23,439 nt of DNA from JAKPCT01 sp029553165 (GTDB lineage Bacteria; Bacillota; UBA4882; UBA8346): NCBI GenBank assembly GCA_035359995.1, contig DAORZT010000047.1:1-23439 (forward strand), in the 5' to 3' direction. The notes under the pieces were generated by a model. It saw nothing but the letters and a program-made list of their open reading frames with translations. It was not told where the DNA came from and searched no databases. This document shows positions 1 to 6,967 of this stretch, piece after piece; the stretch's first letter is position 1; each line of letters opens with the position of its first letter. A program made the position numbers and the translations under genes.

Positions 1-103
1 AGAAAAGGTCACTATGGATTTTTATTAGTTCAATTTGATTTTACAATGAGCCTAATATTATAGCAAAATCCGGTTTAGTAACAATAGCTAACTTAAAAAA
101 TTA

Positions 104-132
104 TTGACAAAATATTTTATTAATGTTATGTT
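104..132 (+). promoter_or_regulatory. Candidate vegetative promoter P1 of the TerB gene
   Basis: A perfect -35 TTGACA (104-109) is separated by 17 bases from TATGTT (127-132). Transcription from here would give a leader of roughly 190 bases containing the hairpin at 179-216. Assigned by match to the housekeeping sigma consensus only. Confidence 0.5.
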
Positions 133-178
133 ATTATCATAAATATTTTATGGCGCCGTATTACGTTTATAAGGATCT

Positions 179-216
179 GTTACAAATTTAATCTTCTTAT
201 AAGATTGAACGGTAAC
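179..216 (+). promoter_or_regulatory. Nested hairpin in the TerB leader
   Basis: Outer arms GTTAC (179-183) and GTAAC (212-216) enclose inner arms AATCTT (190-195) and AAGATT (201-206) with a five-base loop. No T-run follows, so it is not an intrinsic terminator. It lies between the two candidate promoters and could be a leader structure of P1 transcripts or an operator for P2. Function unknown. Confidence 0.35.
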
Positions 217-234
217 AACCTGATTTTAATTTCA

Positions 235-263
235 TTGCATTATTTTGTATCATTTTGTATAAT
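235..263 (+). promoter_or_regulatory. Candidate promoter P2 of the TerB gene
   Basis: A perfect -10 TATAAT (258-263) is preceded at 17 bases by a weak -35 TTGCAT (235-240). A start near 270 would give a leader of about 60 bases, so this is a more conventional promoter position than P1. Confidence 0.45.
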
Positions 264-328
264 AAAATTAGGTTTTTACACATTTTTAACAGTACATTAA
301 AAAATCAAAAATGAGAGGTGTTTTTTAA

Positions 329-766
329 ATGGGTCTACTAAAAAAAATGACCAATGAAGTTGCTCCACAAAAAGGTCCTTCTGATGATGCACTGATTTTA
401 CATGGAATGTTATGCGTCGCCGGTGCTGACGGTGCGTTTGATGATGCCGAAATCGAATTAGTTCAAGGCTATTTCGCTACTCTTCCCGAGTTTGAAGGTA
501 AGGATTGGGAAGAAGTATACAATGGTGCTAAAAAAGTATTATCCAAATATAATTCTGTTTTTGAAAGTGTAAAAGCGCTTGCCGACCTCTCAACACAGGC
601 ATTGAAGAATAAAATGTTTGTTCTTGCCGTTGACATTGCGTTATCAAGTGGTGATGTTGATGAAGCAGAAGATGAAATGCTTGAAGCGATGCAACGAGTA
701 CTTAGTATTCCTGATGAATTAGCAGCTAAAATTATTGAAGTAATGGCGATTAAATACGCTCAATAA
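329..766 (+). CDS. TerB-like (tellurite resistance TerB family) protein
   Basis: A 145-residue, acidic, all-helical soluble protein of the TerB type. Two acidic loop segments typical of the fold are visible: AGADGAFDDAE at residues 31-41 and SSGDVDEAEDEML at 106-118, each followed by a helix. The length is close to that of classical TerB proteins (about 150 residues). ATG at 329 is supported by AGAGGTG eight bases upstream. The family is linked to stress-response and metal-sensing Ter systems, but no other ter gene (terC, terD, terE, terZ) is present here, so resistance to tellurite should not be assumed. The next gene encodes a metallopeptidase with its own TerB-like domain, which suggests the two act together. 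The precise role is unknown. Confidence 0.8.
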   Translation: MGLLKKMTNEVAPQKGPSDDALILHGMLCVAGADGAFDDAEIELVQGYFATLPEFEGKDWEEVYNGAKKVLSKYNSVFESVKALADLSTQALKNKMFVLAVDIALSSGDVDEAEDEMLEAMQRVLSIPDELAAKIIEVMAIKYAQ

Positions 767-771
767 AAAAT

Positions 772-809
772 AAAACCTGGTCATTACGTAATTAATGCCC
801 AGGTTTTTT
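772..809 (+). terminator. Intrinsic terminator or attenuator after the TerB gene
   Basis: Arms AAACCTGG and CCAGGTTT form the base of the hairpin; CATTA (782-786) and TAATG (793-797) extend it, and a run of six T follows. It starts six bases after the TerB stop and ends about 20 bases before the M48 gene start. Downstream expression would therefore need read-through, because no separate promoter fits in the gap. Confidence 0.75.
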
Positions 810-830
810 AGTAAATTAAGGTGATAATTA

Positions 831-2087
831 ATGATCAATGTATTTGATATTCAGGTAAAACAAGAGAAAAGTCTTAATGATGAACTGTTTAACCGTTCTG
901 ATGTAAAAAAAGGAATCGCCAAAATTAAATCATACTGGAATGGCCGTGGTTTTGAATCACGCCGGGAACTGCTTACAGGTTCATTACGACTCACACGCTC
1001 GATGAGCCCGGAGATTGCCGACAGTATTCAGGCTTGTAAAGAAATACTCGGTTGCACCAGCCCTATTGAAGTGTATGTCCGTCCGGAACCAATGTTCAAT
1101 GCCTACTGCCTAAAAGATTTAGTGGGGCCAATAATCATTGTCCTTTCATCAAGATTGGTCGAGTCATTCACTCCTGAAGAATTACGCTTCGTAATCGGGC
1201 ATGAACTGGGTCATGCCATGTATGATCATTTCCGTTTACCGATGCCCGCTCTTGCCAAGGTCGAACATTATGGAGTTCCTCTGGTAAGTCGTCCTGTTGC
1301 GCTCAAACTTTTTGCCTGGACCCGTGCAGCCGAATTATCAGCTGATCGGGTCGGTCTGATCTGCGCTCAAGATCCTGAAGCGGCAGCCAGTGGTTTTTTC
1401 AAGCTAGCCTCTGGCACATCTTGTTCCCGAATCAAACCCGATCTCGAAATCTATGCTAAACAGGTTGAATCCTTGGCAAGCGCCCCATTAGCCCGCGAGA
1501 AGGAGTATGAAGCAACAAGAGATGACTTGGACTGTTTTTCTTCACACCCATACAGTCCAATCAGAGTCAGAGCCGTATATGCCTTTTCAAAAAGCGACCT
1601 CTATGCGCGAACAATGGGAATCTCCATTCCCAATGCTATTTCTGATGAAAATCTTGAGCAAATTATTCAACAGGATCTTGCCCTTATGGAACCTGGTTAC
1701 CTTGAGGAGAAGAATGATGAAAGTAAGCTGTTACGCCGCGCTTTATTTACAGCCGGTGTGGTAATCGCTTCAGCCAATCATGTAATTGAAGATTCGGAGA
1801 TTGCAGTATTAGCAACCCTCTTAGGCAATGATGAATCTGAAAACATTCATCAGCAAGTTGAAGTTGCTAAAAAAGATCTGGACGGAAGGCTTCAGGAGAT
1901 AGTTGATGCCAACATTTCTCTGGTAAAACGCGGACAGCTCCTGCAACATCTTACAATTATTGCTGGTGCTGATGGTTGTATCGACGACCTTGAACTTGAA
2001 GAACTGCGTCGTATTGCCGATAAACTAGGGGTCGACTTTAGTGTAGTTGCTCATACAATGGCAGCCGCAGCCTCTCCGATTGATTAA
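831..2087 (+). CDS. M48 family metallopeptidase with C-terminal TerB-like region
   Basis: This 418-residue protein combines a zinc protease and a stress-type domain. The M48 part contains HELGH at residues 124-128 (two zinc ligands and the catalytic Glu) and ELSAD at 168-172 supplying the third ligand, Glu168. A SHPYSPIRVRA segment at 238-248 matches the conserved His-Pro region near the end of M48 catalytic domains. Residues from about 295 form a helical TerB-like region, including AGADGCIDDLELEEL at 378-392, which closely echoes the loop of the TerB protein encoded just upstream. No membrane segment or signal peptide is visible, unlike HtpX, so the enzyme is predicted to be cytosolic. ATG at 831 has AAGGTGA seven bases upstream. 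Substrate and trigger are unknown; a protein quality-control role tied to TerB sensing is inference. Confidence 0.85.
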   Translation: MINVFDIQVKQEKSLNDELFNRSDVKKGIAKIKSYWNGRGFESRRELLTGSLRLTRSMSPEIADSIQACKEILGCTSPIEVYVRPEPMFNAYCLKDLVGPIIIVLSSRLVESFTPEELRFVIGHELGHAMYDHFRLPMPALAKVEHYGVPLVSRPVALKLFAWTRAAELSADRVGLICAQDPEAAASGFFKLASGTSCSRIKPDLEIYAKQVESLASAPLAREKEYEATRDDLDCFSSHPYSPIRVRAVYAFSKSDLYARTMGISIPNAISDENLEQIIQQDLALMEPGYLEEKNDESKLLRRALFTAGVVIASANHVIEDSEIAVLATLLGNDESENIHQQVEVAKKDLDGRLQEIVDANISLVKRGQLLQHLTIIAGADGCIDDLELEELRRIADKLGVDFSVVAHTMAAAASPID

Positions 2088-2112
2088 TTTAAGGTTCAAT
2101 TGTCAGTGAAAT

Positions 2113-2160
2113 AACTTCAAAGACTCCCTTCTCTTAGTTAGGGAGTCTTTGAAGTTTTTG
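2113..2160 (+). terminator. Strong intrinsic terminator after the M48-TerB gene
   Basis: A perfect 16-base-pair stem (2113-2128 with 2141-2156) with a 12-base loop is followed by a T-rich tail. It ends the TerB/M48 transcription unit. Confidence 0.85.
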
Positions 2161-2196
2161 GAGTTTTTAGAATTTTTTAGAGTTTTTGTAGTTTTT
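2151..2196 (+). repeat. Short imperfect tandem repeat, about five units of nine bases
   Basis: Consecutive units GAAGTTTTT, GGAGTTTTT, AGAATTTTTT, AGAGTTTTT and GTAGTTTTT run head to tail. The first unit overlaps the 3' arm and T-tail of the terminator, so the array looks like a slippage-type expansion of the terminator tail. Confidence 0.7.
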
Positions 2197-2275
2197 AATG
2201 GCTTTTTATTAAATTTTTAACCCACTCACTAATTTTTTGACTTCGATTTAATTTCTTCATTTTGTCACAATTTTG

Positions 2276-2290
2276 GTTGTTTCAAACAAC
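2276..2290. promoter_or_regulatory. Perfect palindrome, operator candidate
   Basis: GTTGTTT and AAACAAC are perfect inverted copies around a single central C. The site lies about 60 bases upstream of the candidate kinase promoter -35. The regulator is unknown. Confidence 0.35.
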
Positions 2291-2348
2291 TATTACAAAA
2301 ATATAGCTTTTCCTTTAAAAACCATCATAAAACCATTTTTTATTATTA

Positions 2349-2377
2349 TTGTCTTCCAAAAAATAATAGTTTATAAT
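2349..2377 (+). promoter_or_regulatory. Candidate promoter of the histidine kinase gene
   Basis: TTGTCT (2349-2354) and TATAAT (2372-2377) are spaced by 17 bases, leaving a leader of about 65 bases before the ATG at 2451. Confidence 0.5.
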
Positions 2378-2450
2378 TTCATAGGAATACTTAACTAATA
2401 ATTTTTAATAACCGATATTAAATTAAAATTGACTTTCTAAGGAGCTTAAG

Positions 2451-3809
2451 ATGGATTTCTCAATAACTTCATTCATTACTTTTTCTATTTTTACAGTAAT
2501 TTCATCCATTATCTTTATCCTTAGAAAAAGAGCAACCGTTAACATCTGGTACAGTGGTTTTTTGTTGGCAATTGGTTTAGGACAATTAGCCGCCGCTCTG
2601 GATCCAAATCCATTAACAGAACCCGCAACTATTCTGATATTCCAGCAAGTGCTTGCCCGAACATTATCCTTCATCAGTTATTGGTTTTCTCCCTATTTTA
2701 TGTTATTAGTAGGATTGGAATTACAACCAAATTTTTCTCCATCAAAACATCCTGCCGTTAAATACTGGCTGATGTTGCCAATTTTACTCGGAATGATAAT
2801 TAATTTAATCGATTTCTATCAAAGTTTTATCTATATCTATTTAGATTTCTCAAACCGCTTTTTCATAGTCAGTATTTGGGGAGTTTTCTGTACCGTAGTT
2901 GCAAACTTCTTCTTAATTAAAGCTGCTTTACTGGAGACATCCAAGAAAATCAAACGTCAAACAGTAATGATCGCCTTTTTAACCCTCCCGTCTCTCTGGG
3001 TCACTTATCAAGCTTATATTCTACCATTGAATGGTCCCTACAATTTCTCTCACATCGCCGGTGGATTTGGCATTTTTGTCGCATTGACCTTTTTCTTCTT
3101 TGCCTTTAAATACGGAATTATGGGGCTTAAGATTACAATTGAAAATGATTCATTTGAATATGCGATGAAAGCTGCCAATTCGGGTACAATAATTATTAAT
3201 CACGCAATAAAAAATCAACTCAGTACAATGGATATAGCGATTGAAGTCCTGAAAAACACACCTTCCGAAACGAAACGCGAAGAAATGATCAAAATTGTTG
3301 AAAGTTCATCCAGCCATTTAAAAGAGATTATCACCAAGATTCAGGATCAAATTAATGATATCGTTATCAACAAAAATCAACATGATTTATCAAATGTAAT
3401 TCATGACACCCTCTTTTCAATCAGTCAAACCCTCGATGATAACCAAATCAAACTCAATTTGGAACTGTCCCCGATCACTGTCTGTTTTGACCGCATCCAT
3501 ATCCAAGAAGTTTTACTGAACCTAATTAAGAACGCAGTTGAAGCAATGCCTAACGGCGGACAATTAACGATTAAAACATTCATCAGATCAAAAAAAGCTT
3601 TCATAATTATTCAAGATACCGGTTGCGGAATTTCAAAAGACCAGTTACATATTATCTTTGAACCATTCTATACCACCAAACAACATAATGGTAACTTTGG
3701 TTTAGGACTATCGTATTGCTATAATGTCATTAAAAATCACCGCGGGAATATCAGGGTATCGAGTACTCCCTGTGTCGGTACAACGTTTGAAATATCACTT
3801 CCGCTCTAA
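2451..3809 (+). CDS. Orphan sensor histidine kinase with seven-TM N-terminal region
   Basis: A 452-residue membrane-bound kinase. About seven hydrophobic segments occupy residues 4-222 and replace a classical extracellular sensor. The kinase core follows: a phospho-acceptor His251 in NHAIKNQLS, the N box NLIKNAVEAM (357-366), the G1 box DTGCGI (389-394), the F box FEPFYTTK (403-410) and the G2 box GLGL (417-420). All boxes needed for activity are intact. ATG at 2451 has AAGGAG six bases upstream. There is no response regulator next to it, so the partner is elsewhere. Orphan membrane kinases in spore formers often feed the Spo0A phosphorelay or phosphorylate Spo0A directly; assigning that role here is inference from lifestyle, not from sequence. 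Confidence 0.85.
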   Translation: MDFSITSFITFSIFTVISSIIFILRKRATVNIWYSGFLLAIGLGQLAAALDPNPLTEPATILIFQQVLARTLSFISYWFSPYFMLLVGLELQPNFSPSKHPAVKYWLMLPILLGMIINLIDFYQSFIYIYLDFSNRFFIVSIWGVFCTVVANFFLIKAALLETSKKIKRQTVMIAFLTLPSLWVTYQAYILPLNGPYNFSHIAGGFGIFVALTFFFFAFKYGIMGLKITIENDSFEYAMKAANSGTIIINHAIKNQLSTMDIAIEVLKNTPSETKREEMIKIVESSSSHLKEIITKIQDQINDIVINKNQHDLSNVIHDTLFSISQTLDDNQIKLNLELSPITVCFDRIHIQEVLLNLIKNAVEAMPNGGQLTIKTFIRSKKAFIIIQDTGCGISKDQLHIIFEPFYTTKQHNGNFGLGLSYCYNVIKNHRGNIRVSSTPCVGTTFEISLPL

Positions 3810-3880
3810 TATTGTGCGAGAACCTCAAAAATTTCAGATTTTTAAACCATCAAAGCAAAAACTAAAACCCAAGATGCACA

Positions 3881-3915
3881 TAAAAAAGCTGCTACAAAAT
3901 CTCTTTTGTAACAGC
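3881..3915 (-). terminator. Intrinsic terminator of the isocitrate dehydrogenase gene
   Basis: Arms 3904-3915 and 3888-3899 pair over 12 positions with one mismatch around a four-base loop. On the minus strand the stem is followed by a run of six T (3887-3882). It lies 30 bases beyond the stop codon. Confidence 0.8.
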
Positions 3916-3945
3916 GCCTTGAACAACGATTAAATAATTTAATTA

Positions 3946-5016
3946 TTATTTCAGCTTCGCAATAATCGCGTCAGCCATCTCTTGGGTTCCAACCGCAGTT
4001 GGGTCGTTACGGTCTTCCTTCAAATCATAAGTCACATGCTTACCCTCGGCTATTACTGCAGCAACAGCCTGCTCCAAACGATCAGCAGCCTCTTTTTCAC
4101 CGATATGACGCAGCATCAGCATTCCGGAAAGAATTAACGCCGTTGGGTTAACTTTATTTAATCCTTTATATTTGGGTGCTGAACCATGGGTTGGTTCAAA
4201 TAAAGCCACACCATCACCAATGTTAGCTCCCGGCGCAACACCCAAACCACCGACTAATCCAGCGCAAAGATCAGAAAGAATATCGCCATAGAGATTTGGC
4301 ATTACCATTACATCAAAAGCTTCCGGACGTTGCACCAATTGCATACACATTGCATCAACCAAAACTTCATCGTAAGCAATCTTACCCTCGTACTCCTTAG
4401 CAACCTCCCTGGCAACCCGATAGAAAAGACCATCGGTATATTTCATGATGTTTGCCTTCGAAACTGCTGTCACCTTTTTCCGGCCATTGGCAACCGCATA
4501 ATCAAAAGCATATTTGACGATCCGGCGGCAGCCGGTAACTGACAGCGGTTTAATTGAAATCGCGGAATCTTCACGGATTTTGCCGTTGGACATCGTAATA
4601 ATCTGTTTGGCTTCGGGAGTATCCAAATCATATTCTACGCCGGCATATAAATCTTCGCTGTTTTCACGAATCATAACGACATCAATATCACTGTAACGGG
4701 ATCTTACTCCGGGATATGTTTTACACGGTCTAACACAGGCATAAAGATTTAACGCATGCCGCAAGGCAACATTTACACTGCGAAATCCGGTCCCGATTGG
4801 AGTTGTAATTGGACCTTTTAAAGCAACTTTATTACGGCGAATTGATTCGATCACGGCGTCTGGCAACGGTGTCCCGTATTTCTCCATGACGTCTACACCT
4901 GCATCATGGACCTCCCAATCAATTTTTACACCTGTAGCTTCTATAACCCGACGTGCAGCAGCCGTCTGCTCCGGTCCGACTCCATCACCGGGAATCAAGG
5001 TAATCTTATGAACCAA
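3946..5016 (-). CDS. Isocitrate dehydrogenase, NAD-type (isocitrate/isopropylmalate dehydrogenase family)
   Basis: A beta-decarboxylating dehydrogenase, 356 residues from the chosen start, with the nucleotide-binding opening KITLIPGDGVGPE. The substrate-loop sequence RSVNVALRHALNLYACVRP carries the Ser and Asn pattern expected of isocitrate rather than isopropylmalate enzymes. RENSEDLYAGVEYD holds the catalytic Tyr, NIMKYTDGLF the catalytic Lys, and LYGDILSDL the metal-binding Asp. The Gly-Ser-Ala-Pro-Lys-Tyr motif near the C-terminus fits this family. I chose TTG at 5016 because AAGGAGAG sits six bases upstream; the longer frame to TTG 5034 would overlap that ribosome binding site. No leu genes are nearby, which also favours isocitrate oxidation for 2-oxoglutarate and glutamate supply. 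It follows the dCMP deaminase gene by 124 bases. Confidence 0.85.
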   Translation of the reverse strand: MVHKITLIPGDGVGPEQTAAARRVIEATGVKIDWEVHDAGVDVMEKYGTPLPDAVIESIRRNKVALKGPITTPIGTGFRSVNVALRHALNLYACVRPCKTYPGVRSRYSDIDVVMIRENSEDLYAGVEYDLDTPEAKQIITMSNGKIREDSAISIKPLSVTGCRRIVKYAFDYAVANGRKKVTAVSKANIMKYTDGLFYRVAREVAKEYEGKIAYDEVLVDAMCMQLVQRPEAFDVMVMPNLYGDILSDLCAGLVGGLGVAPGANIGDGVALFEPTHGSAPKYKGLNKVNPTALILSGMLMLRHIGEKEAADRLEQAVAAVIAEGKHVTYDLKEDRNDPTAVGTQEMADAIIAKLK

Positions 5017-5055
5017 CTGACTCTCTCCTTCCAAATATGAAATATCCTCAAAATA

Positions 5056-5084
5056 ACTATGATTAAATTCGTAATCCTAATCAA
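5056..5084 (-). promoter_or_regulatory. Weak promoter candidate of the isocitrate dehydrogenase gene
   Basis: On the minus strand TTGATT (5084-5079) and CATAGT (5061-5056) are 17 bases apart, about 40 bases before the start. Each hexamer matches the housekeeping consensus at four of six positions. Confidence 0.3.
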
Positions 5085-5140
5085 TTTTCCTGCCAAACCG
5101 GTAATGAATACAATATACTAATTATTAAAAATACTTTATT

Positions 5141-5629
5141 TCAATATCCTTTGGCTTCAGTTAAATTCATGTTGTCCTCCAATACCCAATCCGCAACTGA
5201 ATAAGTTGTAGACTGTCCCGGTTTTTCTCTGACAACGACTGTTTCAATTCCGGCATTAATTATTAGGCGGGTACACATTCGACATGGCCTGGTGCCTGGA
5301 GTAAATTCTCCAGTCCTCGCATCAATACATGCCAAGTACAGAGTCGCACCAAGCATGTCTAAACGTGAAGCATTGATAATTGCATTTGCTTCAGCATGAA
5401 CCGAGCGGCATAATTCATAGCGTTCTCCCGGAGGTATTTGGGCAACTTCACGGGGGCATTGACCGACATCACAACAGTTTTTAGTGCCACGCGGCGCACC
5501 GACATAACCGGTACTGATAATCTGGTCATCTTTGACAATTACGGCACCAAATTTACGCCGTAAACAGGTTCCCCGTTCGGCAACCTGCGAGGCAATGTTT
5601 AAGTAATATTCTTCCTTTGAAGGTCTCAT
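5141..5629 (-). CDS. Deoxycytidylate (dCMP) deaminase, ComEB-type
   Basis: A zinc-dependent nucleotide deaminase of 162 residues that converts dCMP to dUMP for thymidylate synthesis. The zinc site is complete: His78 and catalytic Glu80 in HAEANA, with Cys116 and Cys119 in PCRMC. GAVIVKDDQIISTGYVGAPRG matches the substrate-binding strand of the dCMP deaminase family, and the cysteine-rich NCCDVGQCPR insert is typical of ComEB-like enzymes. ATG at 5629 is preferred over GTG at 5635 because the GTG lies inside the ribosome binding site GAGGTG. The ATG overlaps the stop of the upstream glycosyltransferase in an ATGA arrangement, so translation is probably coupled. Confidence 0.9.
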   Translation of the reverse strand: MRPSKEEYYLNIASQVAERGTCLRRKFGAVIVKDDQIISTGYVGAPRGTKNCCDVGQCPREVAQIPPGERYELCRSVHAEANAIINASRLDMLGATLYLACIDARTGEFTPGTRPCRMCTRLIINAGIETVVVREKPGQSTTYSVADWVLEDNMNLTEAKGY

Positions 5630-6792
5630 CTGCACACCTCTTGCTTCGGTTTTTGATATTCGGTAATAATCTGTTGATAAAAGTTCAAGTATTCTTGGGT
5701 TATGTTACGATAGTCATAGCGCAACGAAGATTTGATCGCGTTTTCTTTTAAAACTCTCATCCTGGCATGATCACTAAGTAAACTGATTACGTTGTCCCCA
5801 ATATCAGCAACGTCAGTAGAAACTAACAGACCATTCTCTCCACTTACGATATTATCTTGAGCCCCGGGCGCCTTCACTGAAACAACCGGCACTCCAACAG
5901 CTAACGCTTCCAGTTGAGCCAAAGGCCGAACCTCGCTCATTGAAGTCATTACAAATAAATCAGCAATTGCCAGGTATTCCGGAATCTGCTCCGGAGGCAC
6001 TAACCCGGTAAAAATAACCTGATCAGCAATTGCCAGTTCATTGGCTAACACTTTTAAATTGTTTAATTCGGGACCGTCTCCAACAATCATCAATTTGATC
6101 GAATCCGAGCTCCGTTCCAAAATATACTTGAAAGCTCTTAATAATAAACCTAAATTCTTTTCGGGAGCTATTCGCCCGGTATTAATTAAAATCCGCTCAT
6201 CTTGAAGCCCGTATTTAATTTTAAGATGATCGCCGTTAACTTTTTGAGTGTTGATTATCGTTGGATTAGGTATAACTTGAATGGGTTTAGCGATCTGATA
6301 TTCCAGCAAAAGCTGCTTGGCGGTATCCGCAGGGGTTGTTACTCCATCAACCCGCATGCAAAAATTCTTGATTCTTCTTCTAATCATCTGATTAACCAGT
6401 GTCTTTGGCAATGGAACATAATGGTTATAGAGTTCATATTGAGTATGAAATGTATAAATAACCGGCACCCGCTTTTTACTCGCAACACTAGCTGCTAAAG
6501 GCCCTAACACAAACGGATGATGTGTATGAATAATATCAAGCTCCAATCCGTTTAATACTTGGTTAATCTTTCTTGAATACGGTATTGCTATCGGATACTT
6601 AACCTCTTTGGTCAAATCAACTGCTTTGAACCGATAAACATTTTCTTCAACATCAACATAATCATCAAACGCCGGTGCAAAAATATATACTTCATGCCCT
6701 TTTTCGAGCAAACCTCTACGCACTAAATTTACTACCCCTACTACACCGTTAACCATTGGATGATAACAATTGGTAAAAACTCCGATACGCAC
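5626..6792 (-). CDS. Glycosyltransferase family 4 protein, diacylglycerol glucosyltransferase-like
   Basis: A 388-residue GT-B fold glycosyltransferase. The N-terminal half opens with MRIGVFTNCYHPMVNGVV and contains HTHHPF (89-94) and TFHTQYELYNHYV, a pattern shared with monoglucosyl-diacylglycerol synthases and related lipid glycosyltransferases. The donor-binding half contains GRIAPEKN (206-213) with the conserved Arg and Lys, and an EX7E element formed by Glu287 and Glu295. No membrane segment is present; such enzymes bind the inner membrane face peripherally. The GTG start at 6792 has GGGAGG seven bases upstream. It is co-transcribed with the dCMP deaminase gene. Lipid glucosylation is the best guess by motif resemblance, but the acceptor is not proven. 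Confidence 0.8.
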   Translation of the reverse strand: MRIGVFTNCYHPMVNGVVGVVNLVRRGLLEKGHEVYIFAPAFDDYVDVEENVYRFKAVDLTKEVKYPIAIPYSRKINQVLNGLELDIIHTHHPFVLGPLAASVASKKRVPVIYTFHTQYELYNHYVPLPKTLVNQMIRRRIKNFCMRVDGVTTPADTAKQLLLEYQIAKPIQVIPNPTIINTQKVNGDHLKIKYGLQDERILINTGRIAPEKNLGLLLRAFKYILERSSDSIKLMIVGDGPELNNLKVLANELAIADQVIFTGLVPPEQIPEYLAIADLFVMTSMSEVRPLAQLEALAVGVPVVSVKAPGAQDNIVSGENGLLVSTDVADIGDNVISLLSDHARMRVLKENAIKSSLRYDYRNITQEYLNFYQQIITEYQKPKQEVCR

Positions 6793-6967
6793 CTATTTTC
6801 CTCCCAAAGAAATTCGTCATCTTAAATTAAGATAATTTATACTCCCAAATCTTTTTTTGCAGTATCTCTGATTGTAACTTAATAACCATCTTATTATTCG
6901 GCAACTAAAGGTAAATACCTGCAAATTTAAAATCCTAAAAGAATGATTCATTCGTCACTTAGTCCAT

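Larger units (their letters stand above)
1..328. other. Gene-free 5' region upstream of the TerB gene
   Basis: No coding region is supported in these 328 bases. The stretch is very AT-rich and holds two promoter-like pairs reading rightwards (104-132 and 235-263) and a nested hairpin (179-216), all described separately. The ribosome binding site of the TerB gene, AGAGGTG, lies at 314-320. A palindromic GGCGCC sits near 152-157 in an otherwise AT-rich context; I assign it no function. Confidence 0.6.
2088..2450. other. Intergenic region between the M48-TerB and histidine kinase genes
   Basis: This AT-rich stretch of 363 bases contains no supported gene. It holds a strong terminator (2113-2160), a short tandem repeat (2151-2196), a perfect 15-base palindrome (2276-2290) and a promoter candidate for the kinase (2349-2377). 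Confidence 0.6.

Noticed and set aside
329..766. Tellurite resistance operon
   Set aside because: Only TerB-type domains are present; none of the other ter genes is in the window.
2423..2674. Leftward 83-codon frame over the start of the kinase gene
   Set aside because: It is antisense to a clear kinase reading frame with its own promoter and ribosome binding site; the residues show no family pattern.
6942..6957. Palindrome GAATGATTCATTC after the Imm52-like gene as a terminator
   Set aside because: The loop would be a single base and no T-run follows on the minus strand.
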